DNA from: Terriglobia bacterium
Lineage (GTDB): Bacteria; Acidobacteriota; Terriglobia; Bryobacterales; Bryobacteraceae
NCBI GenBank assembly: GCA_020073445.1
Contig: JAIQFE010000001.1
Span: 248,001-312,000, forward strand
Length of the DNA: 64,000 nucleotides
Reading direction: 5' to 3'
Shown: positions 40,146 through 50,400 of the stretch, piece after piece
Layout of the letters: every line of letters starts with the position of its first letter
Position numbering within the stretch: position 1 is the first letter of the stretch
The notes under the pieces: model-generated
Seen by the model: the letters and a program-made list of their open reading frames with translations, nothing else
The model's database searches: none
What the model was told of the DNA's origin: nothing
Position numbers and translations under genes: made by a program

Positions 40146-41744
40146 ATGAAACCTGTTCACGCTAATAGAGTTCTCTATATCCTGTCATTTGCAGTTATTT
40201 CGACCTGCACTATTTCGGCTGCTATTCCCGATCCTGTCCGTCTCGACAGTGGGTCCGTTTCCGGAAATCCGGCGGACGACGCTGGTGTCCGGGCTTTTAA
40301 GGGAATCCCCTTTGCCGCACCTCCGGTCGGCGACCTACGCTGGCGCGCTCCCCAAGCCGCGGCGCATTGGGACGGCGTTCGGAAGGCCGAACAGTTCAGT
40401 CCGAACTGCACAACGGGCGGCGGCGGCGGACGGGGCGGCGCGGGCAAGGGCAAGGGTCCCGGCGGTGGTGATAAAGGTCCCGCACCGGCGAAGGCAGCGG
40501 CTCCCGCGGGCCCAGCACCCAGTGAAGATTGCCTCTACGTGAATGTCTGGACTCCGGCGAAAGCCGCGGGCGACCGGCTGCCTGTCATGGTCTGGACCTA
40601 CGGCGGAGGGTTCACGGGCGGTTCAGGCGCGGAGGGGCGATACGACGGCGAGGCGATGGCCAAAAAGGGCGTCGTCGTAGTTACATACAACTACCGGCTG
40701 GGTGTCTTCGGCTTCCTGGCGCATCCCGAGCTGACCAAGGAATCCGGCCACAACGCGTCCGGCAACTACGGCATGATGGACATGGCGACCGTATTGCGAT
40801 GGGTGCAGAAGAACATCGCGGCGTTCGGCGGCGATCCCCGCAAGGTGACCATCGCCGGCGAATCGGCGGGAGCAATCATGGTGTCGGCCATGGTCGGCTC
40901 GCCCGAAGGCAAGGGTCTTTTCCAGCGCGCGATCGCGCAGAGTGGCGCGTGGATGGGTCTGAGCATCGGCAAGATGCGGACGCTCGAACAAGCGGAAGAA
41001 GCCGGCAAGCGGGCATTAGGCACGCATACCATCGCCGAGCTGCGCGCGATGTCGACACAGGAAGTCGCTCAGAATGCACCGGGTGTGCAGGCGGGCATTA
41101 TCGTCGACGGCTGGCTGGTTCCCGAGGATCAGTCGCTCACTTTCCTCAAGGGGAAGCAGAACGATGTCGATCTCCTGGTCGGCTCGAACCAGGATGAGGG
41201 GACATTCTTCGGCGGTCCGCCAGCGACGGCAGAAGCATCCAAGACTCGCGCTAAGCAGACCTATGGCGACCTTTCGGATGATTTTCTTAAGCTGTATCCG
41301 GCCAATTCGGACGCCGAAGCCGTCGCCTCAGGATTGATGCGCAGCCGCGATGAAACCGGCTGGCACCAGCGGGAGTGGGCGCAGCTGACGGTAAAACGCG
41401 GCAAGAAGGCGTACCTCTATTACTTCACGCACGTGCCTCCCGGAGCCGGGGCGCGCGGCGCCTCCCACACGGCCGAGCTGCCGTATATGTTCAACAATCC
41501 TCCCGCGAACGATTCGTGGCAGGTCGGCGACCACAAGCTGGCGGACATGATGTCGTCCTACTGGGTGAACTTCATCGCCACCGGCGATCCGAATGGCAAG
41601 GGTCTCCCTCCGTGGCAAGCCTACAGCGCCAAGAACGATGGCCAGGCCATGGTGTTCGGCGACACGGTCCAGTTCGGACCGCAGATCGATGCGCCGCGGC
41701 TGGCGTTCTTCGACAAATATTACGCGGTGGTGATGAAGAAATAA
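40146..41744 (+). CDS. Secreted type-B carboxylesterase
   Basis: 532 residues with a signal peptide (LYILSFAVISTCTISAA). Alpha/beta hydrolase of the COesterase family: EDCLYVNVWTPA, oxyanion YGGGFTGG, nucleophile GESAGAIMVSAM (Ser near residue 240), acid in SNQDEGTFF and His in GASHTAELPYMF. A Gly/Lys-rich insertion (GGGGGRGGAGKGKGPGGGDK) of about 35 residues sits between strands before the SEDCLYVNVW motif. Likely hydrolyses esters outside the cell or in the periplasm. It sits alone between the sugar enzyme and a convergent Kir channel gene. Confidence 0.92.
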   Translation: MKPVHANRVLYILSFAVISTCTISAAIPDPVRLDSGSVSGNPADDAGVRAFKGIPFAAPPVGDLRWRAPQAAAHWDGVRKAEQFSPNCTTGGGGGRGGAGKGKGPGGGDKGPAPAKAAAPAGPAPSEDCLYVNVWTPAKAAGDRLPVMVWTYGGGFTGGSGAEGRYDGEAMAKKGVVVVTYNYRLGVFGFLAHPELTKESGHNASGNYGMMDMATVLRWVQKNIAAFGGDPRKVTIAGESAGAIMVSAMVGSPEGKGLFQRAIAQSGAWMGLSIGKMRTLEQAEEAGKRALGTHTIAELRAMSTQEVAQNAPGVQAGIIVDGWLVPEDQSLTFLKGKQNDVDLLVGSNQDEGTFFGGPPATAEASKTRAKQTYGDLSDDFLKLYPANSDAEAVASGLMRSRDETGWHQREWAQLTVKRGKKAYLYYFTHVPPGAGARGASHTAELPYMFNNPPANDSWQVGDHKLADMMSSYWVNFIATGDPNGKGLPPWQAYSAKNDGQAMVFGDTVQFGPQIDAPRLAFFDKYYAVVMKK

Positions 41745-41769
41745 TGGATCGGGCGAGGCGTGCCCGGCC

Positions 41770-42705
41770 CTAGGCGTTCGTAATAGGGGACGTCGCGCTG
41801 ATCCGATCCAGATCGAGCACCAGATGTCCGGCGGGCGATACGTCGAACGCGGGCGCGAATCGCGCCGACCACTCGACCTCTTCCCAGCGATACGAATACC
41901 GTGTATTCACCACCTGGGTGAACGAGTCGTCGTATCCGCGGATCAGGATCAGCACTTCCGCCTGCAGTCGCTCGAGATCCGCTGCCTTCATTCCCTTCAA
42001 GGGGCTGGATTCGTCGATGGGGTGAACCACGGTCCAGGTGAGCGCCAAAAAGAAAATCTTCCTCCGTTCCAGCTTCAGCTCCACGAAATTCCTGCGAAGC
42101 TGCCCTTCCGCATCCTGCTCCACGGTCATCAGCATCATGTCGACCAGGACGTCAGTGAGGACGTTGTTGCGGCGGTTCGCCATGCGGAATTGCAGGCTGT
42201 GGCCGTCGCGGTAGGGCGCGACCACCATTCGATGGCTGAATACTAACTGCGCGTTGGGACGCGAGAATCGGGCGAATAGCAGGCCGGTGGCCAGGGCGAA
42301 ACCCATCAGGCCCAGCGCGGCCTCGGCCGAGGCCACCACGTTCGCGGCTAAGCCCAGCGGATAGATATCGCCATAGCCCACTGTGGTGAGCGTGTGGACG
42401 CTGAAGAAAAATGCTTTCCCGAAAAAGCCCAACCCAATATCGTCTTCGGCGGCACGCAACGACTCGGATCCAAGCACGGTATAGATCATGGCGAAAACGA
42501 TGTTCGCCGTCAGGAACGCCAGCGCCACCAGGCCCCAGAAACGGGGCCAGGACAGATTGACCAGGTGCATATAGACACTGCCGGCCAAGCCGTGCAATCC
42601 GCGCCGGCGAACGTTGAACGAGCCGTCCTTGTTGATGGCGCGCAGCAGCGGTCCGGTGTACTGCTGCGTCAATCCAGGATCGAAAGAGGGGGTTGCGGGA
42701 GGCAT
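41770..42705 (-). CDS. Inward-rectifier (Kir-type) potassium channel
   Basis: 311 residues from ATG at 42705. N-terminal slide helix region, TM1 about 56-76 (FWGLVALAFLTANIVFAMIY), pore helix and filter TTVGYGDIYPLG about 107-118, TM2 about 120-142, then the beta-rich cytoplasmic domain (FSRPNAQLVFSHRMVVAPY, SLQFRMANRRNNVLTDVLV, LTWTVVHPIDESSPL). All features of the KirBac family are present. It should conduct K+ inward, gated by lipids or ligands. Start uncertain; an upstream frame to 42801 exists. Divergent from the glycosyltransferase gene. Confidence 0.92.
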   Translation of the reverse strand: MPPATPSFDPGLTQQYTGPLLRAINKDGSFNVRRRGLHGLAGSVYMHLVNLSWPRFWGLVALAFLTANIVFAMIYTVLGSESLRAAEDDIGLGFFGKAFFFSVHTLTTVGYGDIYPLGLAANVVASAEAALGLMGFALATGLLFARFSRPNAQLVFSHRMVVAPYRDGHSLQFRMANRRNNVLTDVLVDMMLMTVEQDAEGQLRRNFVELKLERRKIFFLALTWTVVHPIDESSPLKGMKAADLERLQAEVLILIRGYDDSFTQVVNTRYSYRWEEVEWSARFAPAFDVSPAGHLVLDLDRISATSPITNA

Positions 42706-42715
42706 CTCTTGCACT

Positions 42716-43810
42716 ATGCCATGTTGTACGACCCCCGGTGAATCCGATGATTCGCGTACACGAACGGGTCTTATTCTGGACACGAACGTTTTGAAACCCA
42801 CGAGTCATCTGCTCTGCCCTCGGGCTCGACCCGCCCGTCTGTCGCTGGTGATCCCGATGTACAACGAGGAAGTGGTCGTCACCCTGCTCCGGGACGCCGT
42901 CGACAGCTTCGCGCGTACTCTCTGGTGCGATATAGAGCTGGTTCTGGTAAACGATGGCAGCTCGGATCGAACGCTCGAGCGGCTGGCGGAATGGGCTGCG
43001 GCCGACGATCGCGTCCGTGTTCTGCACCTCTCGCGGAATTTCGGGCACCAGATCGCGGCCACCGCAGGTCTGGATCACGCGACCGGCGATGCCGTCGTGC
43101 TGCTGGATGCCGATCTGCAAGATCCGTTGCCCGTGATCCACCGGATGATCGATCGCTATTGCGATGGGTACGACGTGGTGTATGGACAACGAGAGTCGCG
43201 CGCCGGTGAATCCGCCTGGAAGCGCTTCACCGCTTGGGCGTTCTATCGGATCATGCGTGCCTTGGTGTACCGGCAGTTGCCGCCGGACGCGGGTGATTTC
43301 CGGCTGATCTCCCGCCCATGCCTGGATGCCGTGAGCCGGATGCGGGAGACCCACCGGTTTTTGCGCGGCATGGTGGCATGGGTCGGGTTTCCGCAGGCGG
43401 CTGTCCGCTACCGGCGGGAGCGGCGCGTTGCTGGAGTTACGAAGTATCCGCTGCGAAAGATGCTGGCATTTTGCTGGGCGGCCGCTACGTCGTTCTCGAC
43501 TTTGCCGCTGCGGCTCAGCATGATCTTCGGAGCGATGGTGGGAGTGCTTGGGATCGAGGAGGGAATTCGGGCGGCACTGGCTCACTTTCTAGGCTGGTAC
43601 ACCATTCCCGGATGGACGTCGTTGACCGTGTTGGTGGCGCTGATCGGAAGCGCGCTGCTGATCAGTATCGGAATTCTTGGGGAGTACGTGGCGAAACTCT
43701 ACGAACAGTCTAAGGACCGGCCGTTGTACATCGTGGCGCGCACGTTCGGAGGCCATGCCCCAATTTCCAATAAGACTCGGGAATGGGATGCGGCCGTTCA
43801 CACCGAATGA
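42716..43810 (+). CDS. Family 2 glycosyltransferase, DPM1/GtrB-like
   Basis: About 364 residues. Catalytic GT-A domain: LSLVIPMYNEEVVVTLL, VLVNDGSSDRTLERL, HLSRNFGHQIAATAGLDHA and DAVVLLDADLQDPLPVI (DXD-like). Two membrane segments follow near residues 260-325 (LRLSMIFGAMVGVLGI, LTVLVALIGSALLISIGILGEY) and the tail AKLYEQSKDRPLYIV. This is the polyprenyl-phosphate sugar transferase type (Dpm1/ArnC/GtrB). Start is uncertain: ATG at 42716 or TTG at 42791. Overlaps the next methyltransferase gene by 4 bases. Confidence 0.88.
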   Translation: MPCCTTPGESDDSRTRTGLILDTNVLKPTSHLLCPRARPARLSLVIPMYNEEVVVTLLRDAVDSFARTLWCDIELVLVNDGSSDRTLERLAEWAAADDRVRVLHLSRNFGHQIAATAGLDHATGDAVVLLDADLQDPLPVIHRMIDRYCDGYDVVYGQRESRAGESAWKRFTAWAFYRIMRALVYRQLPPDAGDFRLISRPCLDAVSRMRETHRFLRGMVAWVGFPQAAVRYRRERRVAGVTKYPLRKMLAFCWAAATSFSTLPLRLSMIFGAMVGVLGIEEGIRAALAHFLGWYTIPGWTSLTVLVALIGSALLISIGILGEYVAKLYEQSKDRPLYIVARTFGGHAPISNKTREWDAAVHTE

Positions 43811-44496
43811 CGCCCTTCGACCGGCTGTCGCCGTCTTATGATGAGCTACTACGCGACCCGATTCGAGAACGATTCACGGGGCACGAATCGGCGTTTTTCC
43901 ATCGCCGCAAAGCTGACTTAATCCGGCGATTTTTCCGGCGCCAGAGACAGGCCTCCTCCAGTCTTCGTTATCTGGACGTGGGTTGCGGAAAGGGCGAGCT
44001 ACTCCAACTGCTTCAATCGGATTTCAAAGAAACAGCGGGGTGCGACGTTTCCTCGGGGATGATGAAGGAGATCTCCGGAATCGAAACCCGAGTTCAAGAA
44101 GACCGTCTACAAATACCTTTTGGCGACGCTGAGTTCGATCTGGTGACAGCTGTTTGCGTCTATCACCACGTTCCTCCACCTCGCCGGGCGGCACTGACCA
44201 GGGAGGTCACCCGTGTAGTGCGGCCGGGCGGAATCTTCTGCATGATCGAGCACAACCCCTTCAACCCCGTGACGCGGCTGATCGTGAGCCGGACTCCTGT
44301 GGATGCCGATGCGATCCTTCTTCCGGCGGCGGAAGCCCGGCAATTGACGGCCTACGCAGGACTAGCTTCACTCGAACAAGATTACTTCTTGTATTTCCCT
44401 CAAACGATCTACCGCTACCTGGGTCCAATGGAAGCACTGCTCAGCAAGGTTCCGCTGGGTGGCCAGTACGCCTTGTTCAGCGGAAAGCACCGCTAG
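43807..44496 (+). CDS. SAM-dependent methyltransferase (class I)
   Basis: 229 residues. Rossmann motif I LRYLDVGCGKGELLQLL, then CDVSSGMMKEIS, FDLVTAVCVYHHVPPPRRAAL and VVRPGGIFCMIEHNPFNP. A Methyltransf_11-type enzyme; substrate unknown, possibly a lipid-linked sugar or other small molecule given the GT2 gene directly upstream. ATG at 43807 overlaps the GT2 stop (ATGA), so translation is coupled. Ends overlap the convergent NHL gene by 4 bases. Confidence 0.88.
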   Translation: MTPFDRLSPSYDELLRDPIRERFTGHESAFFHRRKADLIRRFFRRQRQASSSLRYLDVGCGKGELLQLLQSDFKETAGCDVSSGMMKEISGIETRVQEDRLQIPFGDAEFDLVTAVCVYHHVPPPRRAALTREVTRVVRPGGIFCMIEHNPFNPVTRLIVSRTPVDADAILLPAAEARQLTAYAGLASLEQDYFLYFPQTIYRYLGPMEALLSKVPLGGQYALFSGKHR

Positions 44497-45590
44497 CGCA
44501 GAATCCGGATACGGTTGGCTTCGCTGTCCCCCACATACAGGACGCCATTGGCGAACAGAACCGAGTGCGGACGATTCAACTTGCACTTCAGCGGATCGGG
44601 CTCCGGCCCGTCGCCGATCTGGCCCGTACCGAGCACCGTGGAGATAATCCCGGTCTTAAGATCGATCTTGCGGATCGCGTGGCTCTCCGTATCCGCAACA
44701 TACAAACTGTCATCCTGCCCCAGTGCGAGCCCCTTGGGACCCGCGAGCCTCGCCGCACCGCCTGTCGCGGAGCCGCCGAATTTGGCTTGAAGAGCGAGTC
44801 CACCATCGCCGGTGAAACCCAGTTCTCCCGTACCAGCGAGGCGATGATACGTCTGGGTCCGCGCGTCGATCCGGTAGATGGCATTGCCCTCGCGCAGCGC
44901 CAGGTACAAGTCGCCATTGGCCGCCCGCACGATGGTGCGCGGCCCGGTCACAGGTGTTCCCTTCACCGGAGAACCCTCTGGAGTATCTTTGGTCTCGCCC
45001 GTGCCGGCATAGGTCTCGATAATTCCCGTGTCCAGATGCAATCGGCGAATCCGATGATTCCCGATGTCACAGATCAGGATGGAACCGTCGCGATCGAGGA
45101 CGATACTGTGCGGCTGGTTGAGCTGCGCCTTGACGCCCGGCCCTCCATCGCCCGCAAATCCGCGCATCCCGGTGCCGGCCGCGGTCGAAATAATACCGGT
45201 CTTCATGTCGACCTTCCGGATGACGTGGTTATCGCGCTCCGCGATGTACAGGTCGCCCTTGGCATCGAACAGCAACTCATGGGGCATGTTGAGTGAAGCC
45301 TCGACGGCGGGGCCGCCATCGCCCTTGTAGGCTTTCTGACCGTTCCCGGCGATGGTGGTCACGCGCTTAGTGGCAAGGTCCATCCGCCGGATGCGGGAAT
45401 TCTCCAGGTCACAGAAATACAGCGCGCCGTCCGGTCCGATGGCGAGGCCATAAGGATTATTGACCTCGGTATCCGAAAATCCGGCCTTACCGGTGCCGAT
45501 GAGAGTGGTCACCGTGGCGGCGAACGAATCGGTTCCGGCGACGGACATCAGGGCGCACATGAGGACAGGGCCGCACAGCAGGATCTTCAT
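44493..45590 (-). CDS. Secreted NHL-repeat protein
   Basis: 365 residues; signal peptide 1-25. About six NHL blades, each with a variation of GLAIGPDGALYFCDLENSRI: examples GDLYIAERDNHVIRKVD, GSILICDIGNHRIRRL, DSLYVADTESHAIRKID. Recurring linker AGTGMRGFAGDGGP and AGNGQKAYKGDGGP. A six-bladed propeller for protein or glycan contact outside the cell. No catalytic motif. Start ATG at 45590 sits beside the dyad CAGTA-A-TACTG (45591-45601). It is convergent to the methyltransferase gene. Confidence 0.88.
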   Translation of the reverse strand: MKILLCGPVLMCALMSVAGTDSFAATVTTLIGTGKAGFSDTEVNNPYGLAIGPDGALYFCDLENSRIRRMDLATKRVTTIAGNGQKAYKGDGGPAVEASLNMPHELLFDAKGDLYIAERDNHVIRKVDMKTGIISTAAGTGMRGFAGDGGPGVKAQLNQPHSIVLDRDGSILICDIGNHRIRRLHLDTGIIETYAGTGETKDTPEGSPVKGTPVTGPRTIVRAANGDLYLALREGNAIYRIDARTQTYHRLAGTGELGFTGDGGLALQAKFGGSATGGAARLAGPKGLALGQDDSLYVADTESHAIRKIDLKTGIISTVLGTGQIGDGPEPDPLKCKLNRPHSVLFANGVLYVGDSEANRIRILR

Positions 45591-45601
45591 CAGTAATACT
45601 G

Positions 45602-45740
45602 TAACGCCGCGAAAGATGAGGTTGTGGCTGGCTGGAGGGGGCTGTGACCGGAAGGAAGTTGTGAGATGATGAGGGCGGGAAGTCACCGGGCGGCTCGGGC
45701 GTCCATACCGGGCCTGTGGGTGGCGACGTTCTCGCCCTCA
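45602..45740. other. Intergenic stretch, no gene found
   Basis: The first part of the 371-base gap between the NHL gene (minus) and the metalloprotease gene (plus). G-rich, with GGAGGGGGCTG and several GAT/GTGAG runs. No convincing open frame or promoter is visible here. The rest of the gap is taken up by the structured leader entered separately. Confidence 0.6.
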
Positions 45741-45752
45741 AGTTGTAATCAT

Positions 45753-45900
45753 CGGCAAAAACCGCCGGAACCCCTATAGGAGATTGGTACGGATCGTACT
45801 AGAGCGGGATAGGACCAATACTAGTCCTTTCCCTACGCCTGGCTAGGACGCTAGCCCCTAGCAATGTTTCAAAGAAGCCCTACGCTTCTGCTGCTTTGAA
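45753..45900 (+). ncRNA. Candidate structured leader upstream of metalloprotease gene
   Basis: A chain of stems in 150 bases: CGGC/GCCG (45753-45767), ATTGGT/ACCAAT (45783-45788, 45814-45819) enclosing GTACG/CGTAC (45787-45799), AGGAC/GTCCT (45811-45828), GGCTAG-GACG-CTAGCC (45841-45856), and TTCAAAG...CTTTGAA (45868-45900) with an inner AGAAGC/GCTTCT stem. Several stems share bases, so more than one fold is possible. It ends about 60 bases before the ribosome-binding site. It matches no riboswitch class I can name. Confidence 0.4.
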
Positions 45901-45961
45901 GCCTCTATTCCGAAGGCTATGGTGCGCGTAAGCGTTCTTAAATCCCGATTGCCCGGAGGAA

Positions 45962-47290
45962 ATGATGGTTTTCAAGCCCATCGTATTGGTCGCTGGCTTG
46001 GCGTTCGCGACAGCCGTATCCGCACAGTTTGACCCGCAAGGGTCGCAGGTAACCTCCTATTTCCCGCAAGTGGCGGATGGCGGATCGGCAAGTCAGCATT
46101 GGATCACAAGCCTCACGTTCGTTAATCCGAACGCAACACTTTCCGTGACTGGAACCGTGAACTTCTATGCGAACAACGGCAGCGCACTGGCGCTCGATTT
46201 TGGCGCGGGGCCGGTGACCAGTTTCCCCATTGCGATCCCACCACAGGGCACGGTGGTTTTCACGACCATAGGAGCGCCGGAAAGCGTCGCCATCGGTTGG
46301 GCGGTCGCCACATCCAATTTGCCGGTGCAAGGGGTCGTACAGTATCGATACTCCGTCAATGGCGTTCCCCAGCAAGGCGTGTCCGCCCTCGCCACGGAGG
46401 CCTCCGCGCTCTTCCGATCGCCGGCATCCTCGACGACGGGTGTGGCGATCGCCAATCCTTCCCTCAGCGCCCTAGGAGTGAAAATTGCGGCGTTGGACCC
46501 GAGTGGCGTTACCGTTACCAGTAACACGGTGACTCTTGGACCGCTGGGTCATGGGTCGTTTACTCTCAGCCAGGTATTGACTGGCCTTCCGGCCAACTTT
46601 CGCGGAACCGTGATCGTTTCCACCACGGCTCCGAATACCTACGCGGTTGCATGGACGTTGAGTACCGATCTTGGCGTTCTCGCCAGTTACCCGCCATCGG
46701 CACTGAACTGGCCGATCTCGCAATACGAACGGATCTCGAAGGTCTGGCAGAAGGTTCTTGGCGTCGCTGCCGCGAACTATCCGCTAGGCACAGCCCCGCG
46801 GCTGGTGATCGATCCTTCCGTGGGGCAAATTAATTCTTTCGCGAGTACCAGCCTGAATGAAGTTCACATCTTTATGAACATGGCAGAGTTGATCAGTGAC
46901 TCCGAAAGTGAATTGGCATTTGTTCTCGGCCACGAACTCGGGCATATCATCCAAACGGCCAGCGGAGGCCTGCAATTCTCCTCGAATACGGAAAGAGACG
47001 CCGACGGCTATGGTTTGCAGCTCGCTCTCGGCGCGGGGTACGACCCGTATGGCGGAGGAGGTGCGCTGGCAAAACTTGCGATGGCTTCCAGCACGCCAAC
47101 TCTGATTAATCCCGGCTTCGACAACATTCAAGCGAATCTCGGCACGGATCCTCACAGCTCATTCTTGGACCGCCTCGGGGTGATCTTTCAGAGCCTGCAA
47201 TCGGTCTGCCTCCTGCCACAGAACCAAGCCCTGTGCGGTATGTATAAGGCTACGGTTCACTCGCACTTCCCCTTGAACGCGCCGCTCTGA
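45962..47290 (+). CDS. Secreted metalloprotease, M48-like
   Basis: 442 residues; signal peptide 1-21. Residues about 25-250 are beta-rich with no clear match (QVTSYFPQVADGGSASQHWITSLTFVNPN is a repeat type seen in secreted acidobacterial proteins). The C-terminal part has the zinc motif HELGHI (AFVLGHELGHIIQTA) and a second Glu in NTERDADGYGLQLA, typical of M48/gluzincin peptidases. Start with GGAGGA directly upstream at 45962. Follows the structured leader. It may act in the periplasm or outside, with the N-terminal domain for substrate binding. Confidence 0.85.
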   Translation: MMVFKPIVLVAGLAFATAVSAQFDPQGSQVTSYFPQVADGGSASQHWITSLTFVNPNATLSVTGTVNFYANNGSALALDFGAGPVTSFPIAIPPQGTVVFTTIGAPESVAIGWAVATSNLPVQGVVQYRYSVNGVPQQGVSALATEASALFRSPASSTTGVAIANPSLSALGVKIAALDPSGVTVTSNTVTLGPLGHGSFTLSQVLTGLPANFRGTVIVSTTAPNTYAVAWTLSTDLGVLASYPPSALNWPISQYERISKVWQKVLGVAAANYPLGTAPRLVIDPSVGQINSFASTSLNEVHIFMNMAELISDSESELAFVLGHELGHIIQTASGGLQFSSNTERDADGYGLQLALGAGYDPYGGGGALAKLAMASSTPTLINPGFDNIQANLGTDPHSSFLDRLGVIFQSLQSVCLLPQNQALCGMYKATVHSHFPLNAPL

Positions 47291-47423
47291 GAACTCGGCG
47301 GCCGAAATAGCGGCTGATCAGCCATTACGTACAGTACTTTTCGAACCACTCGTGTCTTAGATTCTGCTTGTCCCGAGTGTCAAAACTCTTGATCGCGAAA
47401 GGGACCGCGGTGACAATCGAACA

Positions 47424-50400
47424 GTGCGTCCTGCCGTTATTCTTCTCGCGGCCACCACATGCCTGTGCTTCGGGCAGGTATCTGTCCCGATGGCGCAGTA
47501 TAATTTCGATCGCACGGGCGCCAACTTAGGCGAGCTCATCCTCAACACCAACAATGTAAATCCGGCCCAATTCGGAAAGCTCTTTTCGCGGGCCGTAGAC
47601 GACAGCGTGTACGGGCTGCCGCTGATCATCCCTAACCTGACAATTGCCGGCGGCGTGCGCGACGTGCTGTTCGTCGCCACCATGAACAATTCGATCTATG
47701 CGTTCGATGCGACCGATGCGTCGCGCACGCTGCCCTATTGGTCAGTGAATCTCGGTACGCCAGGCTTGGGCGACTCGTGGATCGGCCCGGTCCACTTTGG
47801 AATTCTCAGCACCCCGTTCATCGATGTTGCCACCAGCACGATATACGTGGTCGCTGAGATTCAGAATGGCCCGGATGTGGGCCTGTACGTCCATGCTCTC
47901 GACATAACAACGGGGCAACAGAAATACGGCTCTCCGCGGCGGATGTCATTCTCGTTTCCTACTGAGGGAGTCACGCTGACCAACGTGGCTGGAGGCATTC
48001 AACGCGCCGGCCTGCTGGTGTCCAATGGCGTCTTGTATATCGCGCTTGCGAACATCCGCTCCGGCGATTACGATTCGCAGGAAGGATTTGTGCAGTCCTT
48101 CGACGCGCATGATCTAACGCACCAGCTCGGAAATTTCCAGGCAACGCCCGGCGCCCCCGAAGGCAAGGGCGGCATCTGGGAAGCCGGACGGGGTTTGCCA
48201 GCCGATGCATCCGGAGTATATTTCTCGGTTGCCGGCGGCGCCTACAGTTCCACAGGAACGCCGCGGGACTTCGGCAGCAGCATTGTGAAGGTGGCTCCCG
48301 GAACCTTGAGCGTCCAGGACTGGTTCACTCCCCAGAACTGGCAGTACCTCTTCGATAACAATCTCGATCCGGCTGCCGCGGGCGTAACGCTGATACCCGG
48401 AACGCAACTCCTGTTCGCTGGCGGCAAAGAAGGCGTCATCTACCTTCTGAATCGAAACAACATGGGGCATCTCGAGGGTACCGATGGACAGGCCATCCAG
48501 CGGTTCCAGGCCGGTTTCGGATGCGCTCAGAATACTGCCGCCCCGGATTGCGCCCAATCCTTGGGGACCGCGTATTGGGATCGCGGCGGCGATGGCATGT
48601 TGTACGTTTGGGATAAAACCGGCGTCCTGCGGGCGTTCCACTTTAACGGGCAGATCTTCGATACTGCGACGCCGCAGGTGGGCACGCTGGACGTCGGCAT
48701 GACAGGTGGTCCTTCTGTATCCGCCAACGCCGGCGACCCGTCCAGCTCCATCGTGTGGGCGGTGACGACGTCCAACGTCGACAGCGCCACGCCAGGTCCG
48801 GGCACCCTGCGCGCTTTCCGCGCTGATGACATTACCCATGAGCTCTACAACTCGGATATCAACCAGGCGGCAGACAGCCTGGGAACGATGACCAAGTTTG
48901 CGCCACCGGTGGTCGCGAACGGGAAAGTCTACGTAGCGACGCAATCGAACTCCGTTCAAGTATACGGTTTGCTCCCTGCGGGCGGCGACACGACCATCGC
49001 CAGCTCGCCCGCGGGTTTATCAGTAACTGTCGATAACGTAGCTTGCATCACTCCCTGTGTATTTCGTTGGTCTTCGGGATCGAACCACACCATTGCGGCG
49101 TCCACTCAGGCGGGGCCTCCCGGTACTCGTTATGTGTTTAATGCTTGGTCGGATGGCGGCGCCGCATCGCATGTCATCACCGCCCCGTCCGCAGCCACCA
49201 CCTACACCGCGAACTTCACCACGCAGTATCCGCTAGACACAAGCTTCGTGACCGGCGTCGCATTGAACTCGCCACCACTGCGCAATGACTTCAGCGGCTG
49301 GATCGGAATGAAGCTGACCGTCGGGGCGTCGCCGCTGACGGTGACTGCGTTGGGCCGCATCTTTCTTGCCGGTAATAGCGGGATCCATATAGTCAAGTTA
49401 GTGCGAGCCGGCGATGGATTGGACGTTCCAGGGGCATCGGTTTCGGTAGCAATGTCTGGCGTTACGGCAGGCCAGTTCCAATACGTGTCCCTGCCTGGCT
49501 CTGTGACCTTGGCGGCCAACACGGCTTACTACCTTGTGAGCCAGGAAGCCTTGGGTGGAGACAAGTGGTATGAACATGGCGCACTGTCTTCGACCAGCGT
49601 CGCCACAGTCAACAGCTCGGTGTATTTCTACAACGGTTCGTGGTTCTCGGTGGACGCGTCCAACACTTCCTATGGACCGCCCAACCTCCTGTACTCGCAG
49701 GACGCGGCACCGCCACCGCCGCCGGATCCAGGTCCACAGTTTGTGACCAGCTACAACCTGAACAACAAGCCACTCAGGAACGACTTCTCCGGCTGGGTCG
49801 GCATGAAACTCACGGTGGGAGCGAGCGCATTGACGGTCAACTCCCTCGGCCGCATCTTTGTGTCCGGTAACACCGGTACGCATGTTGTGAAGTTGGTGCG
49901 CGCTTCGGACGGGACAGACGTGCCGGGCGGATCGGCGTCGGTAAGCATGGTAGGCGGCGCGGCAGGCCAGTTCCGATACGTGTCCCTGGCTAGCCCGGTC
50001 ACCCTGCCAGCCAACACCACCTACTATCTGGTCAGCGAAGAAGCAGTTGGGGGAGATCCATGGTATGACCATGGCGCGCTCTCGTCATCTAGCGTGGCCG
50101 CGGTGAACAGCTCCGTCTATTTCTATAACGGCTCCTGGATTCCCCTGGATGGACCCAACACTTCCTATGGGCCGCCTAGTTTCCTGTACGGGCCGGCGGC
50201 CGGAACAATTCCAGTGACCGTCCAGACGAATCCACCGGGACTTTCGTTCAGCGCGGACGGGACAGCCTACACCAGCACGCAAGTCTTGAATTGGATACCG
50301 GGGTCGACGCACACGATCGCAACCACTGCACAGAGTGGAGGCAGCGGGACACAGTATATATGGAACACCTGGAGCGACGGCGGCGCACTTTCTCATACCG

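Noticed and set aside
42152-43585. Minus-strand frame of 477 codons
   Set aside because: Covers the Kir channel in another frame and the GT2 gene antisense; composition is that of a shadow frame.
45741-45780. Possible c-di-GMP-type (GEMM) riboswitch, because of GGCAAAAACC
   Set aside because: Other conserved parts of the class, such as the tetraloop-receptor pair and the GACGCAAAGCC core, are not present. Kept only as an unclassified structured leader.
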